A DNA stretch of 64,000 nt from Rhizobium sp. CF080. GTDB taxonomy: Bacteria > Pseudomonadota > Alphaproteobacteria > Rhizobiales > Rhizobiaceae. The notes beneath the pieces are model-generated. The model worked only from the letters and a program-made list of their open reading frames with translations, did no database searches and was not told the origin of the DNA. Both the position numbers and the translations under genes were made by a program. Positions 51,470-59,184 of this stretch are shown here, in pieces (positions within the stretch are counted from its first letter, which is position 1; each line of letters begins with the position of its first letter). The stretch spans positions 62,001 through 126,000 of the forward strand of contig NZ_AKKC02000002.1 in NCBI RefSeq assembly GCF_000282095.2, read 5' to 3'.

Positions 51470-52738
51470 TTACTGACGGAAGAGCGACAGAATATTCTCG
51501 GAACTGGTGTTGGCGATCGAGAGCGACTGGATCGCAAGTTGCTGCTGGGTCTGAAGTGCCTTGAGCCGGGTCGACTCTTCGCTCATGTCCGCATCCACCA
51601 GTCGGCCGATGCCGCTGTCGATGGAGTCGGTCAGACTGGAGACGAAGTCTTCCTGCATGTCGATACGCTTGGAGATCGACCCGAGTTTTGCCGTCGCGCT
51701 GATGAGCGCTTCGAGCTGGCCGTCGACGAACGAGTTGAGAGCGGCCATAAGGTCAGCGTCGTTAGCCTTGGTCCCCATTCCGAGGTAGCTGGTACCGTTC
51801 GAATTGCGATAGTCGTCGAGCTTGGTGATATCCAGTTCCGAGATGGAAACGTTGGCGGCGTATTTGACGCCGGCCGTGGCCGTTGCACCCGCCGAGAAGT
51901 CGTACCCCTTGGTGGTGTAGATCGCATCGATGTAGGCGCCACCGATCTTGATAAGGTAGGTGCCACTGGTGCCTGCCGTATAGATGCCGTTGGTGTCGCC
52001 CTTCATGTAAACGCCGCCGCCAACATCCTTCCAGAGTGCATCTGTCGCATAGATGGCAGACGTGTTGATCTTGCCGAAGTATTCCTTGTGGTTGGTCGTA
52101 CCATCGTCATAGTCGATCGCACGGAAACCATTGTAGGAATTGCCGTCGAGCAGACCGCCGTGGCCGCCGCTCAAGTCGAACAGGACGTTCGTTTCGTTCA
52201 GTACGACATCCACCGATTTGACCGCAACATTGCCGTCGGGATCACGGATGAACGAGCTCACAACCTGCTTGACGACCGGGCTGGCCGCATAGATCACACC
52301 CGTGGTGGGGTTGGAGGCGCCGCCAACTTCGGCCTGCAGCCAGTTTTCACCGGAGAACGAGGCAGAGGAAGTGATGCTCTTGAGCTGATCCTGCAACTGC
52401 GAGATTTCTGCCTGGATCTTCGCCTTGTCGACGCCTGCCTCGGAGGCGGTAACGAGCTTGTTCTTGATTTCCTTTACGACGTCGACAACGCTTTCCATGG
52501 CGGAATAGGCGGTGTCGACCTTGGCGGCGCCGAGACCGAGGGCGTCTTGAACTGCAGAGAGAGCGCCATTGTCGGAACGCATGGTGGTCGCGATCGACCA
52601 GTAGGCGGCGTTATCGGAAGCGGTACCGACGCGCAGACCGGAAGAGACACGGTCCTGTGTGGTCTGCATCTGGCTATCGATCTTACGCAGAGTCTGGAGA
52701 GCAGCCATAGCTGCGATATTGGTAAGAATGCTGGTCAT
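51470..52738 (-). CDS. flaD: flagellin (third of four; flaD position)
   Basis: 422 residues with typical flagellin ends (SILTNIAAMAALQTLR and LQTQQQLAIQSLSIANTSSENILSLFRQ). The central part shares DDGTTNHKEYFGKINTSA with the two upstream paralogs but diverges more from them than they do from each other. It is a secreted filament subunit. It has its own promoter (phased GTTAA boxes), an SD-burying leader and a terminator, so it is a single transcription unit. The gene name is by position only. Confidence 0.92.
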   Translation of the reverse strand: MTSILTNIAAMAALQTLRKIDSQMQTTQDRVSSGLRVGTASDNAAYWSIATTMRSDNGALSAVQDALGLGAAKVDTAYSAMESVVDVVKEIKNKLVTASEAGVDKAKIQAEISQLQDQLKSITSSASFSGENWLQAEVGGASNPTTGVIYAASPVVKQVVSSFIRDPDGNVAVKSVDVVLNETNVLFDLSGGHGGLLDGNSYNGFRAIDYDDGTTNHKEYFGKINTSAIYATDALWKDVGGGVYMKGDTNGIYTAGTSGTYLIKIGGAYIDAIYTTKGYDFSAGATATAGVKYAANVSISELDITKLDDYRNSNGTSYLGMGTKANDADLMAALNSFVDGQLEALISATAKLGSISKRIDMQEDFVSSLTDSIDSGIGRLVDADMSEESTRLKALQTQQQLAIQSLSIANTSSENILSLFRQ

Positions 52739-52774
52739 TTTGATTGCCCCTTGATTGGCTAGATGGAAGGGACA
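52739..52774 (-). promoter_or_regulatory. flaD leader hairpin burying the Shine-Dalgarno sequence
   Basis: In the minus-strand RNA, UGUCCCUU (52774-52767) can pair with AAGGGGCA (52752-52745). This is 8 bp with one U-G pair around a 14-nt loop. AAGGGG is the ribosome-binding site, 8 nt from the start codon, so the stem would block translation. Confidence 0.55.
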
Positions 52775-52806
52775 TTTCCGGGATTACACCGGTGAACGTT
52801 GGCTTG

Positions 52807-52916
52807 GCCTGATGCCTGTTAACCTTTTCTTCGTCTTGGTTAACCCATCGTTTCGATGAGCTCATTTAGGGTGGAAATGGTTAACAAAGGTTAAACGGAA
52901 TTCATGAAAGTTAACA
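52807..52916 (-). promoter_or_regulatory. flaD upstream region with helically phased GTTAA boxes
   Basis: A GTTAACC-N13-GGTTAAC dyad is at 52818-52844. Further GTTAA boxes start at 52880, 52890 and 52911. The spacings 21, 41, 10 and 21 bp are near multiples of the helical turn. The two dyad boxes and the one at +62 recur at the same positions upstream of flaB. An imperfect GCATCATGC-like element lies at 52807-52815. Confidence 0.5.
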
Positions 52917-52955
52917 AAACCTGCCGGCCGCGGAAAAAAATTCCGGCATAAAAAA

Positions 52956-52980
52956 AGCCGCGCCCGGGAAGGGCGCGGCT
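52956..52980 (-). terminator. intrinsic terminator after the second flagellin
   Basis: A perfect 10-bp stem (AGCCGCGCCC with GGGCGCGGCT) is followed on the minus strand by seven T residues. It lies 23 nt after the flaB stop. Confidence 0.88.
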
Positions 52981-53002
52981 TCTTGGGGTGACGTGACGCG
53001 TC

Positions 53003-54271
53003 TTACTGACGGAAGAGCGACAGGATGTTCTGCGAGTCGGAATTTGCGATCGAGAGCGACTGGATCGCCAGCTGCTGCTGGGTCTGCAGTGCCTTGAGCC
53101 GGGTCGACTCTTCGTTCATGTCGGCATCCACCAGTCGGCCGACACCCTTATCGATCGAGTCGGTCAGCTTCGAGACGAAGTCCGTCTGCATTTCGAGACG
53201 CTTCGATACCGCACCGAGCTTCGCCGCCCCGCTGGCCATCAGTTCCAGCTGCCCGTCGACGAACGAGGTCAGTGCCGCCATGATGTCCTCATCGCTGGCT
53301 TTGGTACCCAGGCCGAGATAGCTGACACCGCTGGAGTCGCGGTAGTCTTCGAGCCTGGTGATGTCGAGGTCGGAGATGGAGATGTCCGTACCGTACTTGA
53401 TGCCGGCCGTTGCGGTCGCACCAGCCGAGAAGTCGTAGCCCTTGGTGGTGTAGACTGCGTCGATGTAAGCGCCGCCGACCTTGATCATGTAGGTGCCGTT
53501 GGAGCCCGAAGAGTAGACGCCGTTGGTATCGCCCCGCATGAACACGCCGCCGCCGATATCCTTCCAGACCGAGTTGGTCGCATAATAGGCCGAGGTGTTG
53601 ATCTTGCCGAAGTATTCCTTGTGGTTGGTCGTGCCGTCGTCGAAGTTGATGGCACGGAAACCATTGAGGGCATTGGCGTCGAGAAGACCACCACGGCCGC
53701 CGCTCAGGTCGAACAGGACGTTGGTTTCGTCGAGGACGACGTTGATGGTCTTGACCGTGACATTGCCGTCGGCATCACGGACGAACGAGCCGACGAGCTG
53801 CTTGCTGATTTCGCTGGAAGCATAGATGATGCCGGTGGTGGCGCTCTGCGAACCGCCGATTTCGGCCTGCAACCAGTTTTCACCGGAGAAGGAGGCGGAG
53901 GAAGCGATGCTCTTCAGCTGGCTCTGCAGCTGGGTGATTTCTTCCTGGACCTTGGACTTGTCGACGCCCGGTTCAGAAGCGGCAACCAGCTTGTTCTTGA
54001 TTTCGGTGACGACGTCGATGGCCGATTCCATGGCGGAATAGGCGGTATCGACCTTGGCAGCGCCAAGACCGAGGGCGTCCTGGACCGCAGAAAGCGCGCC
54101 GTTGTCGGAACGCATGGTGGTGGCGATCGACCAGTAGGCGGCGTTGTCGGAAGCGGTGCCGACGCGCAGGCCCGAGGAAACGCGACTCTGCGTGGAATCC
54201 ATATCGGAAGCGATACCGCGCAACGTCTGGAGAGCGGACATGGCCGCAATATTGGTAAGAATGCTTGTCAT
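53003..54271 (-). CDS. flaB: flagellin (second of four; flaB position)
   Basis: 422 residues with flagellin D0/D1 helices at both ends (SILTNIAAMSALQTLR and IANSDSQNILSLFRQ). It is very close to the flaA product in almost every block. The 3' ends of the two genes are nearly identical at the DNA level (53006-53153 versus 54529-54676). It is a secreted filament subunit with its own promoter, SD-burying leader and terminator. Confidence 0.94.
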   Translation of the reverse strand: MTSILTNIAAMSALQTLRGIASDMDSTQSRVSSGLRVGTASDNAAYWSIATTMRSDNGALSAVQDALGLGAAKVDTAYSAMESAIDVVTEIKNKLVAASEPGVDKSKVQEEITQLQSQLKSIASSASFSGENWLQAEIGGSQSATTGIIYASSEISKQLVGSFVRDADGNVTVKTINVVLDETNVLFDLSGGRGGLLDANALNGFRAINFDDGTTNHKEYFGKINTSAYYATNSVWKDIGGGVFMRGDTNGVYSSGSNGTYMIKVGGAYIDAVYTTKGYDFSAGATATAGIKYGTDISISDLDITRLEDYRDSSGVSYLGLGTKASDEDIMAALTSFVDGQLELMASGAAKLGAVSKRLEMQTDFVSKLTDSIDKGVGRLVDADMNEESTRLKALQTQQQLAIQSLSIANSDSQNILSLFRQ

Positions 54272-54310
54272 TTTAGGTGCCCCTTGAGTGGCTGATTACG
54301 AAAAGGGACA
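54272..54310 (-). promoter_or_regulatory. flaB leader hairpin burying the Shine-Dalgarno sequence
   Basis: UGUCCCUU (54310-54303) can pair with AAGGGGCA (54285-54278) in the transcript. This is 8 bp with one U-G pair and a 17-nt loop. AAGGGG is the ribosome-binding site 8 nt from the ATG. Confidence 0.55.
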
Positions 54311-54338
54311 TTCCGGATTTCACCGGGAACAGCGGGCA

Positions 54339-54436
54339 GCATCATGCTTGTTAACCATTTAATTTTCTTGGTTAACTCACCGTTTCGATGCTCCTAGGTA
54401 ACCGCAATATGGTTAATGAATATTGAAGCAAGTTAG
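54339..54436 (-). promoter_or_regulatory. flaB upstream region with phased GTTAA boxes
   Basis: GCATCATGC (plus-strand reading) is at 54339-54347, 68 nt from the start. The dyad GTTAACC-N13-GGTTAAC is at 54350-54376. Another GTTAA starts at 54412 and a GTTAG at 54432. Spacing 0, +21, +62 equals that of flaD, and the dyad is 79 nt from the ATG in flaB and 80 nt in flaD. Confidence 0.5.
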
Positions 54437-54449
54437 GAAAATAGAAAAA

Positions 54450-54473
54450 GCCGCGTTCGAATTCGAACGCGGC
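54450..54473 (-). terminator. intrinsic terminator after the first flagellin
   Basis: A perfect 24-bp palindrome (arms GCCGCGTTCGAA and TTCGAACGCGGC) is followed on the minus strand by TTTTTCTATTTT. It lies 53 nt beyond the flaA stop. Confidence 0.88.
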
Positions 54474-54525
54474 TCCTTTTTGGATCCATGGCGCGATCAG
54501 CCTCCGGCCATTTCCCCTGTTTCGA

Positions 54526-55791
54526 TTAACGGAAGAGCGACAGGATGTTCTGCGAGTCGGAGTTTGCGATCGAGAGCGACTGGATCGCCAGCTGCTGCTG
54601 GGTCTGCAGTGCCTTGAGCCGGGTCGACTCTTCGTTCATGTCGGCATCCACCAGTCGGCCGACACCCTGGTCGAAGGAATCCGTCAGCTTGGAGATGAAG
54701 TCCGTCTGCATATCGAGACGCTTCGATACAGCACCGAGCTTGGCCGCCGCACTGTTCATCGCTTCCAGCTGGCCGTCGACGAACGACGTCAGTGCAGCCA
54801 TGAGGTCTTCATCGCTGGCTTTGGTACCCAGGCCAAGATAGCTGACACCGCTGGAGTCGCGATAGTCTTCGAGCTTGGTGATGTCGAGGTCGGAGATGGA
54901 GATGTCCGTACCGTACTTGATGCCGGCCGTTGCGGTTGCACCAGCCGAGAAGTCGTAGCCCTTGGTGGTGTAGACTGCGTCGATGTAAGCGCCGCCGACC
55001 TTGATCATGTAGGTGCCGTTGGAGCCCGAAGAGTAGACGCCGTTGGTGTCGCCCTTCATGAATACACCGCCGCCGATGTCCTTCCAGAGGGCATTGGTAG
55101 CGTAGATCGCCGAGGTGTTGACCTTGCCGAAGTATTCCTTGTGGTTGGTCGTGCCGTCGTCGAAGTTGATGGCACGGAAACCGTTGAGGGCATTGGCGTC
55201 GAGAAGACCGCCATGGCCACCGCTCAGATCGAACAGCACGTTCTGTTCGTCGAGAACGACGTTGATGGTCTTGACCGTGACATTGCCGTCGGCATCACGG
55301 ACGAACGAACCGACGAGCTGCTTGGTGATCTCAGAGCCGGCCTGGATGATGCCGGTGGTGGCGTTCTGAGTGCCGCCGATTTCGGCCTGCAGCCAGTTTT
55401 CACCGGAGAACGAAGCGGAGGAAGCGATGCTCTTCAGCTGGCTCTGCAGCTGGGTGATTTCTTCCTGGACCTTGGACTTGTCGACGCCCGGTTCGGAAGC
55501 GGCAACCAGCTTGTTCTTGATTTCGGTGACGACGTCGATGGCCGATTCCATAGCGGAATAGGCAGTGTCGACCTTGGCAGCGCCGAGGCCGAGAGCGTCC
55601 TGAACGGTCGAGAGGGAGCCCTTGTCGGAACGCATTGTGGTGGCGATCGACCAGTAGGCGGCGTTGTCGGAAGCAGAGCCGACGCGCAGGCCCGAGGAAA
55701 CTCGGCTCTGCGTGGATTCCATGTCGTTGCTGATGCCGCGCAGCGTCTGAAGCGCGGCCATCGCCGACACGTTGGTGAGAATGCTAGCCAT
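54526..55791 (-). CDS. flaA: flagellin (first of four; flaA position)
   Basis: 421 residues with standard flagellin ends (SILTNVSAMAALQTLR and IANSDSQNILSLFR). ATG 55791 begins the conserved N-terminus; a longer reading from 55857 has no meaning. It is the first flagellin after fliP in the S. meliloti order, usually the main subunit. It is divergent from the GT41 glycosyltransferase gene. The filament surface domain is rich in Ser/Thr (for example ASSASFSGENW and SSGSNGTYM), so O-glycosylation sites are available. Confidence 0.94.
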   Translation of the reverse strand: MASILTNVSAMAALQTLRGISNDMESTQSRVSSGLRVGSASDNAAYWSIATTMRSDKGSLSTVQDALGLGAAKVDTAYSAMESAIDVVTEIKNKLVAASEPGVDKSKVQEEITQLQSQLKSIASSASFSGENWLQAEIGGTQNATTGIIQAGSEITKQLVGSFVRDADGNVTVKTINVVLDEQNVLFDLSGGHGGLLDANALNGFRAINFDDGTTNHKEYFGKVNTSAIYATNALWKDIGGGVFMKGDTNGVYSSGSNGTYMIKVGGAYIDAVYTTKGYDFSAGATATAGIKYGTDISISDLDITKLEDYRDSSGVSYLGLGTKASDEDLMAALTSFVDGQLEAMNSAAAKLGAVSKRLDMQTDFISKLTDSFDQGVGRLVDADMNEESTRLKALQTQQQLAIQSLSIANSDSQNILSLFR

Positions 55792-55876
55792 AGTTGATTG
55801 TCCCTTTGAACTAGATACCTGGAGGGGGACATACCGGACTGTATATTTTACCGGCACTTCGGTCCGGCATCATGCC
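55792..55876 (-). promoter_or_regulatory. flaA leader hairpin and GCATCATGC element
   Basis: UGUCCC (55831-55826) pairs perfectly with GGGACA (55804-55799), which overlaps the AAAGGG ribosome-binding site; the loop is 21 nt. Relative to flaB and flaD the G-U pair has become A-U/G-C, a compensating change. GCATCATGC (plus-strand reading) is at 55867-55875, 76 nt from the start. Confidence 0.55.
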
Positions 55877-55990
55877 AACTCGGTCTCTTCAATCTGAAGG
55901 AACACCAAACCCGTCGTGTGAGCCAAATCTCGCAGCAATTCCTTGCTAAGTTCTTTAAACGCCGCGAGGACACACCCGTTCGAGCGATAT

Positions 55991-56008
55991 GTTTAACCGA
56001 AGGTTTAC
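55991..56008. promoter_or_regulatory. GTTTAACC-GGTTTAC dyad between flaA and the GT41 gene
   Basis: GTTTAACC and GGTTTAC flank three bases in the middle of the 326-bp divergent interval. It resembles the GTTAACC/GGTTAAC boxes of flaB and flaD and could coordinate flaA with the glycosyltransferase. No other gene is seen in this interval. Confidence 0.3.
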
Positions 56009-56117
56009 AACACAATCCGCCTCAGCGAGGTCGGCTTCATGCAAGCTTGGCTTGGCACCATTGTCGGGGAAGCCGATTTGCCGGGACGCCGGCACAACTT
56101 TACTGGAGCGGGAAGCC

Positions 56118-58058
56118 TTGAAACCCCTGAAGATACAACGGCAATACGTCGCAGCACAAAACCACTTCGACAAAAAAGAATATCACGATGTATTGGGCAT
56201 CCTGAACAAGCTGCTGGATGTCCACAAGGATCCGAGGCACTACGCACTCCTGGGCGCAACGCTGTTGAAGCTCAAGATGAAAACCGAGGCCGCCCAGGCG
56301 TTCCAACTTGCCGGGGGCATGGAATCCCCCCACAAGATGAAATACATGCGCGAAGCCATGCGGCTTCATTTCTCCAATAACGACGACATCAACGTTCTTC
56401 GTCTGGGTGCGCGCTTCCTCAAGGAAGCGATCGCCGATCCCGACATGGCCGTCCTGATGTCCGGCGCCCTGATGCGCCAGGAATTGGAAGGCGCCGAAGC
56501 ATTTCGCAATACGCTTGCAAGAAGCGAAGAGCCGACACATCGCCAGCTTGCAGCCCGCTCGATCCGGCTCCAGGACCGCAGTGACGAAGAGAACAAGTGC
56601 ATTCTCGAGATCTTTGAGAAAGATCCCGAGGATCGAATCGTGCGCAACTTCTACCTCTCGGCGATGAGGGACGCCCTCGATTACGATATCATCCGCAAAT
56701 ACGAGCCTATCCAATTCGAGGAAATCGCCAGGGGCGAATTCGAAGCGATCGCCGACGAGGTATCGCTCTTCAATCTGCGCTGGTGCGACGACGAAAAGAC
56801 GAACGCCATCGCAGGCGCCAGAATGGGCGAACGCAAGCCCAAGAATGCTGCATCGAAAAGGCATAACATGCCGCATCGCTGGGGCCATAAATTGCGCGTC
56901 GGCTATCTCTCAGCCGACCTTTGGACGGAACACGCCGTCATGAAGGCGCTTCGCGGCATACTGGAGTCGCACGACAAGAGCCGCTTCGACATCACGCTCT
57001 TCTGCAACGCTCCTGCAGAGCGGCTGCGCAACGACAACAACGCCATCCGCGAGGAATGGGGCAGGGTCGTGCGCATCCGCGGCATGACGGATGACGAGGC
57101 GGCCGAAGCCATCAAGGCCGAGAATATCGACATCCTGGTCGACCTGCAGGGGCATACGGCGGAAAACCGGGTATTCGTGATGAACCGGCAGACTGCACCC
57201 GTGCACGCGACCTGGCTCGGCTATCCGGGCACTGTGGTCAACGTCGACATCGACTATCTCATCGCCGACAGCACGGTGGTGCCGGAAAGCTCCTTCCCAA
57301 ACTATTACGAGAAGGTTGTCTGGATGCCCGAAACGTTCTTCCCGAACGAAGCGGTCCACCGCCCGATGCCGCAACCGATCGACCGGTCGCTCTGCGACAT
57401 GCCGCAGGATGCTTTCATCTTCTCATGCTTCCACAGCCACTGGAAGTTCACGCCCGCGACGATCGACCTCTGGGTACGCGTTCTCAAGGAAACGCCGGAG
57501 AGCTATCTGTTCCTGATCTGCCGCGAGCGTTTCGGCGCCCGAAAGAATCTGATCAAGGCCTTCGTGGAGGCGGGGATCCCCGAGAGCCGCCTGATATTCG
57601 GCGATCGCGTCAACAACTATGCGGCCTACATCAACCGTATCGGCCTGACCGATCTCGGTCTCGATACCTACCCGTACAATGGCCATACGACCACGTCCGA
57701 GAAGCTTTGGGCCGGACTTCCGATGCTCACCCACAAAGGCAAGAATTTCGCATCGCGAGTGAGCGAAAGCCTGCTGAATGCGCTCGGCCTGCCGGAAATG
57801 GTCGCCGAGGATCAGGACGACTTCGTTCGACGCGCGGTCCACTACTACAACAACCGCGAAGAGCTCAAAGAAGTCCGCACGCGGCTGGAGGCAAATCGCT
57901 TCACGCATCCGCTGTTCGATGCCGAGCGTTATTGCCGGCATCTCGAAACCGCCTACACGATGATGGCGGAGAAGGCCAAGGCCAAGACCAAGCCGGAGCA
58001 CTTCAGCGTTCCGGCTCTCCCCCCGCGGGAAGGCCCCTTCAGCTCTCGCAAGAACTGA
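56118..58058 (+). CDS. TPR and GT41 (O-GlcNAc transferase/SPINDLY-like) glycosyltransferase, candidate flagellin glycosyltransferase
   Basis: About 646 residues. The N-terminal 250 residues are helical TPR-like repeats (HYALLGATLLKLKMKTEAA). From about residue 257 it has GT41 motifs: RVGYLSADLWTEHAV, VDLQGHTAENR near 341, HATWLGYPGTV, and LDTYPYNGHTTTSEKLW near 514 followed by FASRVSESLLNALGL. TTG 56118 is preferred (GGAG 9 nt upstream); ATG 55989 in the same frame would add 43 non-conserved residues. It lies on the opposite strand between flaA and fliP. Caulobacter FlmG, also TPR plus glycosyltransferase, modifies flagellin, so a similar role is inferred. Confidence 0.82.
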   Translation: MKPLKIQRQYVAAQNHFDKKEYHDVLGILNKLLDVHKDPRHYALLGATLLKLKMKTEAAQAFQLAGGMESPHKMKYMREAMRLHFSNNDDINVLRLGARFLKEAIADPDMAVLMSGALMRQELEGAEAFRNTLARSEEPTHRQLAARSIRLQDRSDEENKCILEIFEKDPEDRIVRNFYLSAMRDALDYDIIRKYEPIQFEEIARGEFEAIADEVSLFNLRWCDDEKTNAIAGARMGERKPKNAASKRHNMPHRWGHKLRVGYLSADLWTEHAVMKALRGILESHDKSRFDITLFCNAPAERLRNDNNAIREEWGRVVRIRGMTDDEAAEAIKAENIDILVDLQGHTAENRVFVMNRQTAPVHATWLGYPGTVVNVDIDYLIADSTVVPESSFPNYYEKVVWMPETFFPNEAVHRPMPQPIDRSLCDMPQDAFIFSCFHSHWKFTPATIDLWVRVLKETPESYLFLICRERFGARKNLIKAFVEAGIPESRLIFGDRVNNYAAYINRIGLTDLGLDTYPYNGHTTTSEKLWAGLPMLTHKGKNFASRVSESLLNALGLPEMVAEDQDDFVRRAVHYYNNREELKEVRTRLEANRFTHPLFDAERYCRHLETAYTMMAEKAKAKTKPEHFSVPALPPREGPFSSRKN

Positions 58059-58068
58059 TATCCGAACA

Positions 58069-58095
58069 GAAACGGCGGGAGATCCCCGCCGTTTC
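58069..58095. terminator. bidirectional terminator between the GT41 gene and fliP
   Basis: A perfect 11-bp stem (GAAACGGCGGG with CCCGCCGTTTC) has a 5-nt loop and lies between the convergent stops at 58058 and 58119. Only short T runs follow (TTTCCATTT), so efficiency is moderate. Confidence 0.65.
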
Positions 58096-58118
58096 CATTT
58101 CAGCAGCTCTGCTACCAA

Positions 58119-58856
58119 TTAATTGAAGGAACGAACCAGGCTGCCGACCAGCAGATTCCAGCCGTCGATCAGGACAAAGAAAAGGATCTTGAACGGCAGC
58201 GAAATCGAGGTCGGTGGCAGCATCATCATACCCATCGCCATGGTGATGGCCGCTACGATCATGTCGATGACCAGAAACGGCAGGATGATCAGGAAGCCGA
58301 TCTCGAAGCCGCGCCTTATTTCCGAGAGCATGAAGGCGGGGATCAGAACGCGGTAATCGATCGCCTGCGGCGTGCCGACCGACTGGTTTCTTTCCCGGGC
58401 GATTTCAACGAAAAGTTGCAGGTCCTTGTCGCGCGTATTGGCCGACATGAAAACCCGGAACGGTTCCGCGATCCGTTGAACCGCCTCAGCCTCTGTCACC
58501 CGGTTCTGAAGGAGCGGTTGGACACCCTCGTTCCAAGCCCTGTCGAAGGTGGGCGACATGACGTAAAACGTCATGAACAGCGCCATCGAGACCAATATCA
58601 TGTTCGACGGTGCGGTCGACAGGCCCATGCCGGACCGCAGGATCGAGAAGGCGATCACGAATCGCGGGAAGCTCGTGACCATGATCAGGATGCCGGGGGC
58701 GACGGAGAGAACCGTCAACAGTCCGAAGGTTCGGATGATCCACGCCGCGGCAGAACCATCGACCGGCAGATTGAGAAGATCCGCAGGCGATTGCTGGGCG
58801 AGCGCGAGCCCGGGTGCCGCCATCAGAGCGACGAACAGGTAGATCAGCCGAATCAT
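58119..58856 (-). CDS. fliP: flagellar export gate protein FliP
   Basis: 245 residues with a cleavable signal peptide (about 1-20, ending LALAQ), as usual for FliP. The conserved segment TSFPRFVIAFSILRSGMG and C-terminal spans (FLIILPFLVIDMIVAAI) are clear. ATG 58856 gives the signal peptide and the S. meliloti length. In-frame sequence to 58904 adds 16 residues and has no family support. It forms the export channel with FliQ and FliR. In S. meliloti fliL precedes fliP, but no fliL is present here. Confidence 0.93.
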   Translation of the reverse strand: MIRLIYLFVALMAAPGLALAQQSPADLLNLPVDGSAAAWIIRTFGLLTVLSVAPGILIMVTSFPRFVIAFSILRSGMGLSTAPSNMILVSMALFMTFYVMSPTFDRAWNEGVQPLLQNRVTEAEAVQRIAEPFRVFMSANTRDKDLQLFVEIARERNQSVGTPQAIDYRVLIPAFMLSEIRRGFEIGFLIILPFLVIDMIVAAITMAMGMMMLPPTSISLPFKILFFVLIDGWNLLVGSLVRSFN

Positions 58857-59184
58857 GCGATCACGAAGGTCCTTTGCGTCCTCCTCGATTGTCACCCTGG
58901 CCAACGCAGGTCAACACCTGCGGGCCGTGTCCGGGAGCTCGTACACAGAAAGCCGCATCAGCCTGGCCAAACGACAATGGCTGGGTTCCCGCGCGATCTT
59001 CATTCAGCTTGGCGCAAGTCTGGTTGAATAGCCTCAACTCAGGAATAGCTAATGGACTACAGAGCCTGGAAAGCCCCGTGCTGGCTCTCACGTCGATCGG
59101 AAGCGCCTCGGAACATCTGCCGCTGAGCGTCCCTTGCTTGCGGAGCCCGCTGCGTTTTCGAGCAAATCAGGTCGAGGAAAATCG

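Noticed and set aside
49850..55791. Long tandem direct repeats
   Set aside because: They are four paralogous flagellin genes, not a mobile element or a non-coding repeat array.
55989..56117. N-terminal extension of the GT41 protein from ATG 55989
   Set aside because: The 43 residues are Ser/Arg-rich without pattern, and a TTG with a better ribosome-binding site follows. The extension is not excluded.
58857..59091. Possible fliL or fliL remnant upstream of fliP
   Set aside because: The frame upstream of fliP meets a TGA soon after 58904, and the 76-codon minus-strand ORF there has no FliL feature.
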